64,000 nucleotides of DNA. Source: Burkholderiaceae bacterium. GTDB taxonomy: Bacteria > Pseudomonadota > Gammaproteobacteria > Burkholderiales > Burkholderiaceae_C. Position numbers and translations under genes: made by a program. Under the pieces are notes generated by a model. The model had not been told where the DNA came from and did no database searches. It was given only the letters and a program-made list of their open reading frames with translations. Shown one piece after another: positions 31,451-41,030 of this stretch; within the stretch, counting starts at the first letter, position 1, and every line of letters starts with the position of its first letter. The DNA is taken from the NCBI GenBank assembly GCA_913776825.1, contig CAJYPV010000018.1, forward strand, positions 310,001 through 374,000, read 5' to 3'.

Positions 31451-32013
31451 GCCACGCCTTCCTTCGCGGCGATGTCCGCGCCGATCTCGCCTCGCGGGAT
31501 GAAGTGGTCGCGCTGCTGGTGGATGACCACCAGCGCGCCCAGCATGCCTTCCATCAGTTCGACCGGCTGTGGGCCCAGCGCGATGCCGCAGCCTGCGAGG
31601 CGCTCGTGCGTCGCACCTGCGCGCTCATCAGCCTGCATGCGACGCTCGAGGAAGAGCTTTTCTATCCCGCCGTTCGACGCTGTCCCGCCACCGGGCCCAC
31701 CGAGCATCGCCTGATTCACGAGGCGGAGGTGGAGCATCTCGTGGTGCGCATCCTGATGTCCCAACTGCGTCGCATGACGGCCGACGATCCGCAATTCGTG
31801 CCGTTGGTGGGCGTGCTCGGCCGCTATGTCGAGCACCATGTGAAGGACATCGAGCACGGCTTGTTGCCGCAACTCACGCATTCGTCCGGCATGGACTGGT
31901 CGTCGCTGTCCACCGCCTGGCGTCGTCGCCGAGGCGAGCTGGAGCAACAGTGGCGCGATGAATTGCAGGCGCCCGCGCGGCCGTCGCCGTCCAGCCAGGA
32001 CCGTCCTCATTGA
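31447..32013 (+). CDS. Hemerythrin-like (HHE) di-iron domain protein
   Basis: A 188-residue four-helix protein. The metal-binding pattern is visible: H in VDDHQRAQHAF, H and E in LHATLEEELFYPA, H in IHEAEVEH, and H/D in YVEHHVKDIEHGLLP, the full set for an HHE di-iron site. Such proteins bind oxygen, nitric oxide or iron, or sense oxidative stress. A charged Arg/Gln/Ser tail follows. It overlaps the PAS gene by ATGA and shares its sigma-54 promoter. Confidence 0.88.
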   Translation: MSHAFLRGDVRADLASRDEVVALLVDDHQRAQHAFHQFDRLWAQRDAAACEALVRRTCALISLHATLEEELFYPAVRRCPATGPTEHRLIHEAEVEHLVVRILMSQLRRMTADDPQFVPLVGVLGRYVEHHVKDIEHGLLPQLTHSSGMDWSSLSTAWRRRRGELEQQWRDELQAPARPSPSSQDRPH

Positions 32014-32155
32014 GGGAGGCGGTGAGGGTCAGCGTCCGCACAGCCGGCTCGCGGTCGGGGCGATTGCAGATCCGGTCACGAGCGCGCTGTCGCGTGCTGA
32101 TCGGGGGTTGAGTCATGGTTGAGTCATCTGGCTCACGGATGCGCGGCCATTCTGG

Positions 32156-32171
32156 CGGCATGCCGGTTGCC
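32156..32171 (+). promoter_or_regulatory. Sigma-54 -24/-12 promoter for the DUF6496/flavin-protein operon
   Basis: The element reads CGGCATGCCGGTTGCC with exact spacing. Predicted start about 32182, leader 27 bases with GGAAGG before the ATG at 32209. Confidence 0.82.
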
Positions 32172-32208
32172 GAGTCAGAGGGACTCCCCACTTTCTGGAA
32201 GGCCCATC

Positions 32209-32412
32209 ATGACCAGCAAATACGGCAAGACGGCGCAGGACGAAGTCGCCAAGGCGCTGCATGAAGAGAAGCATGGCGAGCTCAAAAGCGGCGGCAGCGG
32301 CAAGACGGTGACCAGCCGCAAACAAGCCGTGGCGATCGGCCTGTCCAAGGCCCGCAAGGCAGGCGCGAAGGTGCCGTCCAAGCGCGGCTCCAGCACCTCC
32401 ACCCACCATTGA
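32209..32412 (+). CDS. Small basic DUF6496-type protein
   Basis: A 67-residue basic protein beginning MTSKYGKTAQDEVAKALHE, then KHGELKSGGSGKTVTSRKQAVAIGLSKARKAGAKVP and a Ser/Thr/His tail. The TVTSRKQAVAIGLSKARKAG block is the conserved core of a family of short stress-associated proteins (DUF6496). Lys-rich composition suggests nucleic acid binding, but this is not shown. ATG 32209 has GGAAGG at ideal spacing. Twelve bases separate it from the next gene, so the two share the sigma-54 promoter upstream. Confidence 0.8.
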   Translation: MTSKYGKTAQDEVAKALHEEKHGELKSGGSGKTVTSRKQAVAIGLSKARKAGAKVPSKRGSSTSTHH

Positions 32413-32424
32413 ACGGTCCAGCCC

Positions 32425-32943
32425 ATGAGCGAACTGGCTTCCCATCCCCGCGCCGAGCGCGGCACCGATCCGATGTCCGACACCCATCCGCAAGCCTCTC
32501 AGCCGCAGATGGCCGCAAACGGCGGACTCTCCCGCCTGATCGCGGGACAGCGGATGGCGATGCTCGCCACCGTCCTGCCGGATGGCAGCATCGACAGCAA
32601 ACCGATGACGCTGCTGGAGCTGGATTCCGAGGGCGCGCTCTGGTTCCTCTGCGAGCACCATCCCGACGACCGCGCGGCCCATGAGCGCTATCGGCGCGTG
32701 AACCTGAGCTTCAGCGATGAAGTGCGGTCGGTGTTCGTGTCGATCGCCGGTCAAGGTGAGCTGCTGCATGACAAGGCGAGGGTGCGCGCGCTGTGGACCC
32801 AGCAGGCCCGACCCTTCTTTCCCGAGGGGCCGGAGTCCGACCGCCTGGCGGCGCTCAAGATCACGCCGGTGCGCAGCGAATACTGGGACGCCGCCGATCA
32901 CAGCCCGCTGGTGCCCGGCGCTTCGGTGAGCGTGGGCAGTTAA
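32425..32943 (+). CDS. General-stress FMN-binding split-barrel protein (pyridoxamine 5'-phosphate oxidase-like)
   Basis: A 172-residue protein. The core from about residue 35 (LSRLIAGQRMAMLATVLPDG, then SKPMTLLELDSEGALWFLCEHH) matches the general stress protein 26 branch of the flavin split-barrel superfamily; later blocks VNLSFSDEVRSVFVSIAGQGELL and ALKITPVRSEYWD are also characteristic. Members bind FMN or related cofactors and are often induced by stress, with reactions mostly unknown. The N-terminal ~30 residues are disordered; a later ATG at 32473 is an alternative start. It is followed by a strong bidirectional terminator. Confidence 0.85.
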   Translation: MSELASHPRAERGTDPMSDTHPQASQPQMAANGGLSRLIAGQRMAMLATVLPDGSIDSKPMTLLELDSEGALWFLCEHHPDDRAAHERYRRVNLSFSDEVRSVFVSIAGQGELLHDKARVRALWTQQARPFFPEGPESDRLAALKITPVRSEYWDAADHSPLVPGASVSVGS

Positions 32944-32990
32944 AGCCGCGCGGGCGTCGGCATCGGCGCGACGGATCGACATCCTCCAAC

Positions 32991-33024
32991 GACAAAGGCC
33001 CCGGCATTCACCGGGGCCTTTGTC
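32991..33024. terminator. Bidirectional terminator between convergent operons
   Basis: Perfect 14-bp inverted repeat GACAAAGGCCCCGG/CCGGGGCCTTTGTC around CATTCA, giving a GC stem flanked by AAA/TTT on either side. Confidence 0.9.
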
Positions 33025-33064
33025 ATGTCGGGATGAGCCTCGCGGCACAACCCGAATCAGACGC

Positions 33065-34579
33065 TCAACGCGATGCCGGCGCCGCCGGGGCGTTGGTCGA
33101 CATCGGCGCCGACGACGGCGTCGCCGGCACGGTGGCACCAGAGGCCGCATCGGTCGCGGTCGCCGCGCCGGTGACGCGCCAGATCACATTGCCGACGTCA
33201 TCGGCCACCAGCAGCGCACCCTGCTTGTCGAGGGCGACGCCCACCGGACGACCCATGGCTTCGCCCTTCTCATTCAGGAAGCCGGTCAGCACATCCATCG
33301 GCAGGCCGCTGGGTTTGGCGCCGACGAACGGCACGAACACCACCTTGTAGCCCGACGGCTCCTTGCGATTCCACGAGCCGTGCTGACCGATGAACATCCC
33401 GTGCGCATAGGTCTGCGCCAGGCGATTGCCGTCGGATGCAGCCAGGCCCAGCGAGGCCGTGTGGGCGCCGACCGCATAGTCCGGCACCAGCGCCTTGTCC
33501 ACCAGATCCGGGCGCGGCGGCTTCACGCGCGCGTCGACGTTCCGTCCGTAGTAGCTGTAGGGCCAGCCATAGAAGCCGCCGTCCTGCACCGAGGTGATGT
33601 AGTCAGGCACCAGGTCGTCACCCAGCTCATCTCGCTCATTGACCGCCACCCACAGCGCTTTGCTGCTGGGCTCCCAAGCCATGCCCACCGGATTGCGCAG
33701 GCCGCTGGCAAACACGCGGGTGGCGCCGGTCTTCACGTCGATCTCAAGGATCGCGGCGCGCTGCTGCTCCGCCGCCATGCCGTTCTCCGCCACATTGCTG
33801 TTGGAGCCGATACCGGCATACAGCTTGGAGCCATCCGCATTGGCGATCAGGCTCTTGGTCCAGTGGTGATTGATGGTGCCGCCCGGCAGATCCGCCAGCT
33901 TGACCGGCGCGCCCGCCAGCCGGGTCTGGCCCTCGCTGTAAGGGAAGCGCACCACCGCATCGGTGTTGGCGACGTAGAACTGATTGCCGATCAGCGCCAT
34001 GCCGAAGGGCGAGTTCAGGTTCTCGGCGAACACGAAGCGCTGGTCAGCAACGCCATCGCCATTGGTGTCGCGCAGCAGCGTGATCCGGTTGGCGCTCTTG
34101 ACGGTCGCACCGGCGCGCTTCTGGAACTGCTTGGCCACCCAGGCCTTCGGGCCTTTGCCATCGTCGGGCCGCACCGGCGCATTCGTCTCCGCGACCAGCA
34201 CATCGCCATTGGGCAGCACATGGATCCAGCGGGGATGGTCGAGCTTGTCGGCAAATCGGACGACATTCAGGCCGGCGGCCGGCTGAGGCTGCACGCCAGT
34301 CGGCCAGCCCACGGCCTTGGCCACGTTGATTGTCGGCACCAAGGCCTTGGACGGCTCGGGCAGCGCGGGGTTGGGGCCGAAGCCCGGCGGCGTCGCCGGT
34401 TGGGCCTCCAGCGCGCGCGCGACGTTCATGCCGATGTCGCCGATCAGCACCACCGCCAGGGTGAGCGTCATGGCGCCGATCAACGTGAGGCTGGGGGCGC
34501 GGCGCTCACCGGCACGGCGAGCACTGCGAGCGCGACGACGAGTCGCGGACGAGGGGGGCGGACTGCTCTGCGGGGCCAT
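33065..34579 (-). CDS. PQQ-dependent sugar dehydrogenase-like (sorbosone dehydrogenase family) membrane-anchored protein
   Basis: A 504-residue protein with an N-terminal signal anchor (SLTLIGAMTLTLAVVLIGDIGM) after an Arg/Ser-rich lead, then a six-bladed beta-propeller. Characteristic blocks are LDHPRWIHVLPNGDVLVAET, DTNGDGVADQRFVFAENLNS, PFGMALIGNQFYVANTDAVV, GLRNPVGMAWEP, NERDELGDDLVPDY and GFYGWPYSYYG, then FIGQHGSWNRKEPSGYKVVF. These match the L-sorbosone/aldose dehydrogenase family (pyrroloquinoline quinone as cofactor). The enzyme would oxidise aldehydes or sugars in the periplasm. ATG 34579 has AGGAG seven bases upstream; a longer frame would run through the sigma-54 promoter. It is divergent from the TonB receptor gene. 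Confidence 0.88.
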   Translation of the reverse strand: MAPQSSPPPSSATRRRARSARRAGERRAPSLTLIGAMTLTLAVVLIGDIGMNVARALEAQPATPPGFGPNPALPEPSKALVPTINVAKAVGWPTGVQPQPAAGLNVVRFADKLDHPRWIHVLPNGDVLVAETNAPVRPDDGKGPKAWVAKQFQKRAGATVKSANRITLLRDTNGDGVADQRFVFAENLNSPFGMALIGNQFYVANTDAVVRFPYSEGQTRLAGAPVKLADLPGGTINHHWTKSLIANADGSKLYAGIGSNSNVAENGMAAEQQRAAILEIDVKTGATRVFASGLRNPVGMAWEPSSKALWVAVNERDELGDDLVPDYITSVQDGGFYGWPYSYYGRNVDARVKPPRPDLVDKALVPDYAVGAHTASLGLAASDGNRLAQTYAHGMFIGQHGSWNRKEPSGYKVVFVPFVGAKPSGLPMDVLTGFLNEKGEAMGRPVGVALDKQGALLVADDVGNVIWRVTGAATATDAASGATVPATPSSAPMSTNAPAAPASR

Positions 34580-34631
34580 TCCGGTCTCCTGAAAATTTGG
34601 GCAAAAGGGCAGGGGGATTCGGACCCTGCTT

Positions 34632-34647
34632 AGCAAGCGAGATGCCC
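34632..34647 (-). promoter_or_regulatory. Sigma-54 -24/-12 promoter for the dehydrogenase gene
   Basis: On the minus strand it reads GGGCATCTCGCTTGCT. Predicted start about 34621, leader 42 bases. Confidence 0.75.
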
Positions 34648-34751
34648 ACGAGCAGGCGGACCGCCGCCTCGGTTTTTCGGTCCCGACGCGTTGGTCGAGG
34701 CCCGCTGCCCCGGCGATACCATTCGCGCGCCCTGAGCGGGCAGGCGGCGGC

Positions 34752-34767
34752 TGGCGCTCCGTTTGCC
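34752..34767 (+). promoter_or_regulatory. Sigma-54 -24/-12 promoter for the TonB receptor gene
   Basis: The element reads TGGCGCTCCGTTTGCC with exact spacing. Predicted start about 34778, leader 34 bases with AAAGGA before the ATG at 34812. Confidence 0.75.
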
Positions 34768-34811
34768 ATGGGCCATCCCTGAACCGTGAATCCAGGACTC
34801 GAAAGGACACC

Positions 34812-37202
<2,391 letters not shown>

Positions 37203-37209
37203 CGTGAGA

Positions 37210-37242
37210 ACGCCCCGACGCGCCGGAGGCGTGTCGGGGCGT
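37210..37242 (+). terminator. Hairpin after the TonB receptor gene
   Basis: ACGCCCCGAC pairs perfectly with GTCGGGGCGT, with a GCGCC/GGCGT inner part, eight bases past the stop. There is no T-run. Confidence 0.6.
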
Positions 37243-37313
37243 CGGAGCGTCGGAGTCAGGAATGCGATGGCGGTCGCGTCAAGCGTCCGGTGCGCCCCGA
37301 TCGCCTCGATCGC

Positions 37314-40178
37314 TCAGATCGTCATTTCCTGGATCTCGTTGGCGGCGGCCAGGTTGGACATCAGCGGCTCATACCGATGGCGCTGCTGTTCGACGTGATC
37401 CGCCAGTCGTTGACGCAGGCGCGCCACGGCCTCGTCTTCGCTGGCATGGGCCGGCAGGCCGATGGCCTGGCGGAACAGCGGGGCATCCTCGCCCAGGCCT
37501 TTGAGCACCGCGCGGTAGAAGCAATCACCGTCGGCTTTCACGTCGATCCGCTGTCGGTCCACCATCGGCGTGTAATGCTCGCGGCGCGGGTCACGGACCA
37601 GCTGCACCGGCTTGCCCAGACTGTTCTCCGGGAAGCGGGCCAGCGTGCGGCCCGTGTCGCCATGGATCAGCTGCAGCGGTCGCTTCTTCGGCCAGCCGGG
37701 CATCTCGGTGATCACCAAGGGCGCCAGTTCACCGCCGAGATTCGCCCACGAACCCTTTTGTCGGATGTAGTCGACCGCCGCCGTCAGCAGGATGGCATTG
37801 CTGCGCTGGATGTCGATGCCGCCGGCCGCCTGCTTTGCCGCCGGAGTTCGAATGACCGGCCCCGACTCACCGACGCGGCGCCCGGACGCAGGAGGCGGCG
37901 GCGGGCTCTGCAGGGTCGACTCCGCCGTCGCGGCCAGGGTGCGGGCGCCAGAGCCGACGGGCGTCGACGTCGCGCGCGGGGCGGCTGGCGGGGATGGGGT
38001 GCGACTCTCGCTGAGCGGGGAACCGCTGGATCCCAAGCCGTCGTCGCTGACGGAATCGGCGTCGACATCGAAGGCTTCGACGGACGTGCCCGAGTCGGTG
38101 GAGGTCGTGGAGGAGGTCGATGCGGTCGATCGCGATCCGATGCTGCCGCGTGGCGCGGCGGACCACTGCGCAGTTTCCCAAGGCTCCCAGGCCTCCAGAT
38201 CAAACGGCGGAACGCCCCGTTCCGCAGCAGGCGTGGTTGGTTCGTCAGCGGAGCCTCGTCCCGACGAACTGGACGAGCTGGACGAGCTTGAAGAACTCGA
38301 CGAGCTCGACGAGCTCGACGACAAGGCGCGCGCCATCGGTGGCCTCTCACGCAGCGGTCGCGGCTCGGACCCGAAGCCGTCGGTGAGGTGACGGGCGATG
38401 GCCGAGGGCACGAGGCCGAGCGTCGACGGCGGCCGACGGACCGGGGTGGCGTGGCTCCAGTTGTTCTGGCTCACGACCGCCGAGTCGGGCGTCTGAACGG
38501 GGATGGACCTTGAGGCGGCGGCGTGAGCGTCGACGCTCGAGAAGCCGGGCCGGACCGTCGGGGAAGCGGCCTGGTGCGGCGCGGTGGCCGATGGAGCTGG
38601 CGCCGCCGACGGTTCATGCGACTGGGCCAGCGCCGCCAGTCGCGATTGATTCCATTGGGCCAAGGCGGCCAGCGAGATGTCCGGCTGCTTTCGCAACTGC
38701 TGCTGCAAGGCGCGGATCTGATCGCAGGTGTGGTCGATCGAGGCCCGGCTGACCGGACCGTCCTGCGTGTCCGGCGTGGCGGCGATGTCACCGGAGACGG
38801 CGGGACGCTCGGCATGCCACATCGCGCGTTGCAGCTCCTCTCGTTGGTGGTGGAGATGCGTCTGCAGGGCGTCGGCATCGATGGCCAGGAAGGACTTCCG
38901 CACCGACGCATCCATCGGCGCCGAGGCCGCGGCCAGCGGCTTTCCGTTCAGGTCCTTGCAAAGGCCTTCACCGCGGCGCAGGTCCCTTTGATGAAGATCG
39001 GAAGGCGCCGGGAACGCGTCGTCGCCGCCTTTCAGCCGGCAGTTCCGATGCTCATCCAGCGTGACCTGGTCCCAGGACAGCTTAGTGTTGCCCATGGCCA
39101 GGTTCCCGAGCATCGCCCGCTGCAGGGCCGGCGCCGGGACCGAGTGCAGTTCATGATTCCAGCGGCGCACGGTCCGGGGCACATTGTCGAGGTCCATCAG
39201 GCCGGCAGCGTGACGGGCCCGAAGCGCGCGCAGATCGAAGCAGCGTCCGGGGCTGCCCTCGATCAGCGCGCCCGGGGTCTGGTTCATCCGAGAGAACGCC
39301 ACCATCGGGAAGCCGAAATCCATCTTCGCCTGCTTGCCCATGAAGGCGTTGGCCGCATCGCACAAGGCGTGGCGCATCAGGGCGGCCGGTGCCGGGTCGG
39401 GCGCCGTGCGGGTGCGGTCCGCGCTGGCCTGATTAGGCGTCTTCAACGGTTTGAAGGTCGCCGCCACGCCGCCATCGGCCTGATGGATGAGCTTCAGGCC
39501 TTGGCCCGTGACGGCTTCGGATACGCCGAATTCCTTTCCCATGGCGGAGGCGAACGCGGTCATGTGCTCGGCGCGGACGCTGGGCACCTCGCTGTAGCGC
39601 TCGAAGTGCTGCTGGTCGATGCGGTGCTGCGTCAGATGGCGCACATCCTGGAGCATGCGGTTCGCGACCATGGCACGCGCCCGGGTGGCTTCCTGCGCCG
39701 GACTCAGTAGATGGCCGGAGGGTTTCTCCAGTCGCTGCTGCCGCTTGGGGGTGAGATAGCGGACCAGCTCGTCCTGCAGCGCGAGCAGCCGTTGATCGAA
39801 CTGTTCCGGCGTGGCGTGGTGAAGGGCCCGGGCGGCCGCCATCGAGGGCTTGAAGCTGCCGATCGACTGATGGCGGAACAGCGGAATGCCCTTGCGCTTG
39901 GACATCTGCACTTCCAGTTCCGCGAGCCGCTCAGGACTGAAGTTGCTGAGGAAGCTGGTCTTGCTCGGGGCCTCGAAACAGCGGGGGCCGCTGCCATCGA
40001 CCTTCGTCACGCCAGCGCGGTGGAGCGCCAGCATCTCGGTCACGAAACGCGCCTGAGGATCGCTCAACGCGCCGCGCGGGGCAGACGATCCGGCGGCGTC
40101 ATTCAGGCGACGCTCGCCCACATGGGCTTGGCCCAGGGTGCCGGGCAAGTGGGAAGCAACGAAGGTGCGCAGGCTCAT
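37314..40178 (-). CDS. Large effector-like protein: pseudokinase-like region, poly-Ser linker, permuted OTU-like protease domain
   Basis: A 954-residue protein without signal peptide or membrane helix. Residues ~205-395 align with the kinase-like region of the protein at 41031-42749: K243 in AATFKPL, then HALCDAANAF, GALIEGSPG, and GNLAMGNTKLSWDQ; the catalytic Asp, Asn and metal-binding Asp are replaced (K366, Q371, K383 region). Residues 500-780 are disordered with 20 consecutive Ser (620-639). Residues ~785-954 look like an OTU cysteine protease: ADGDCFYRAV with C886, and REHYTPMV with H868. The His block comes before the Cys block, opposite to ordinary OTU order. The ATG overlaps the upstream partner gene as ATGA. 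A role in cleaving ubiquitin-like conjugates in a eukaryotic host is inference; no secretion system is visible here. Confidence 0.7.
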   Translation of the reverse strand: MSLRTFVASHLPGTLGQAHVGERRLNDAAGSSAPRGALSDPQARFVTEMLALHRAGVTKVDGSGPRCFEAPSKTSFLSNFSPERLAELEVQMSKRKGIPLFRHQSIGSFKPSMAAARALHHATPEQFDQRLLALQDELVRYLTPKRQQRLEKPSGHLLSPAQEATRARAMVANRMLQDVRHLTQHRIDQQHFERYSEVPSVRAEHMTAFASAMGKEFGVSEAVTGQGLKLIHQADGGVAATFKPLKTPNQASADRTRTAPDPAPAALMRHALCDAANAFMGKQAKMDFGFPMVAFSRMNQTPGALIEGSPGRCFDLRALRARHAAGLMDLDNVPRTVRRWNHELHSVPAPALQRAMLGNLAMGNTKLSWDQVTLDEHRNCRLKGGDDAFPAPSDLHQRDLRRGEGLCKDLNGKPLAAASAPMDASVRKSFLAIDADALQTHLHHQREELQRAMWHAERPAVSGDIAATPDTQDGPVSRASIDHTCDQIRALQQQLRKQPDISLAALAQWNQSRLAALAQSHEPSAAPAPSATAPHQAASPTVRPGFSSVDAHAAASRSIPVQTPDSAVVSQNNWSHATPVRRPPSTLGLVPSAIARHLTDGFGSEPRPLRERPPMARALSSSSSSSSSSSSSSSSSSSSGRGSADEPTTPAAERGVPPFDLEAWEPWETAQWSAAPRGSIGSRSTASTSSTTSTDSGTSVEAFDVDADSVSDDGLGSSGSPLSESRTPSPPAAPRATSTPVGSGARTLAATAESTLQSPPPPPASGRRVGESGPVIRTPAAKQAAGGIDIQRSNAILLTAAVDYIRQKGSWANLGGELAPLVITEMPGWPKKRPLQLIHGDTGRTLARFPENSLGKPVQLVRDPRREHYTPMVDRQRIDVKADGDCFYRAVLKGLGEDAPLFRQAIGLPAHASEDEAVARLRQRLADHVEQQRHRYEPLMSNLAAANEIQEMTI
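38262..38321 (-). repeat. Poly-serine coding repeat in the OTU-like protein gene
   Basis: Twenty consecutive Ser codons (mixture of TCG, AGC, TCC, AGT, TCT, TCA) give a degenerate TCGTCGAGC-like repeat. The mixed codons argue for selection on the amino acids rather than recent slippage. Confidence 0.9.
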
Positions 40179-40852
40179 GGGCGGCTTTCAGCGTGAGGAA
40201 GAAGATGACCCAGCGTGTGGTCCAGCGCTTGATTCAGCGGCTGGCGCAGGCTGCAATGCAGGAAGCCGTTGTGTTCGAGCGAATCCAGCAGCTCGTCATT
40301 CAACGCGTCCTGGTAGATGGCGATGGTGGCGAGCGCCTCGCTCAGCCGACGCTCCGGAGACGGCGGCAGTTGGGCGGGGTCACCGCCTTCCAGCCATTGC
40401 GTCAGCGTGCCGTCCTGACTGGGGCATTCAGCGGTCAGAGCCTCCAACGCTTCCCGGATCTCTTCCAGATCCGTCTCGCCGGCGCAACCGGCGAGCACCG
40501 CCTGCCGCAGTTCATCGACGGTCCGTTGCGCCGCATGCTGGCCGCGCCTCCAGGCAGCCAGGGCCTCCAGCCAGCGCGGCTGCGCGGGCGTCTGCATCAA
40601 GGCCGCCGTGTGTCGGGACGCGGCGGAGGGTTGCGGAGAGCGCGCCAGCGCTGGGTGCTCGTTCGAGGGGAACCGCGAGCGATCGGCGCCGCGCAGGTTC
40701 GGGTCCGGTCGAGTCAGCTCTGGGGCGAGGTCAGGCGCGCGGCGCGGTGAAGGCGGCGCGCCGCGCGAGGACGCGGCAGGCGCGTGATCGGTGGCATCGA
40801 GGGTCACAGCCGTGAACTCCAGCAGACGTTGAAGCCGCCTGGGTGGTGTCAC
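40175..40852 (-). CDS. Partner protein of the OTU-like effector (possible chaperone), paralogue of 42740-43318
   Basis: A 225-residue protein, stop codon overlapping the ATG of the OTU-like gene as ATGA. The first ~90 residues are Pro/Arg/Ala/Ser-rich; from ~95 it is helical (PRWLEALAAWRRGQHAAQRT, ETDLEEIREALEALTAE). The C-terminal ~50 residues (LSEALATIAIYQDALNDELL, then DSLEHNGFLHCSLRQPLNQAL) match the C-terminus of the protein at 42740-43318 in spacing and key residues (a short helix, then I/L-E-x-N-x-FL-x4-L-x3-L). Its place directly upstream of a large effector-like gene, small size and helical C-terminus suggest a dedicated chaperone or adaptor. Start is GTG 40852, without a clear ribosome binding site; start uncertain. 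I know no named family. Confidence 0.65.
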   Translation of the reverse strand: MTPPRRLQRLLEFTAVTLDATDHAPAASSRGAPPSPRRAPDLAPELTRPDPNLRGADRSRFPSNEHPALARSPQPSAASRHTAALMQTPAQPRWLEALAAWRRGQHAAQRTVDELRQAVLAGCAGETDLEEIREALEALTAECPSQDGTLTQWLEGGDPAQLPPSPERRLSEALATIAIYQDALNDELLDSLEHNGFLHCSLRQPLNQALDHTLGHLLPHAESRP

Positions 40853-40872
40853 TTGGCAAGATGGTTTGCATC

Positions 40873-40888
40873 GGCAGACGCTTTTCCA
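40873..40888 (-). promoter_or_regulatory. Weak sigma-54-like element before the partner gene
   Basis: On the minus strand TGGAAAAGCGTCTGCC keeps GG-N10-GC but matches poorly elsewhere, and the predicted start leaves only ten bases to the GTG. Recorded as doubtful. Confidence 0.22.
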
Positions 40889-41030
40889 TGCCGTGGGTCG
40901 ATGGAGCCGCGGACGGCTGTGGTGCGTGCCGGCGCGACGCCCGACCCGTCACCGCGCTGACCGCCGCGGCGTGGGGCGCGCCACGGGCGCTCGCGCCCAT
41001 GGCGGTGGCCCATGGCGGACGTCGATCGAG

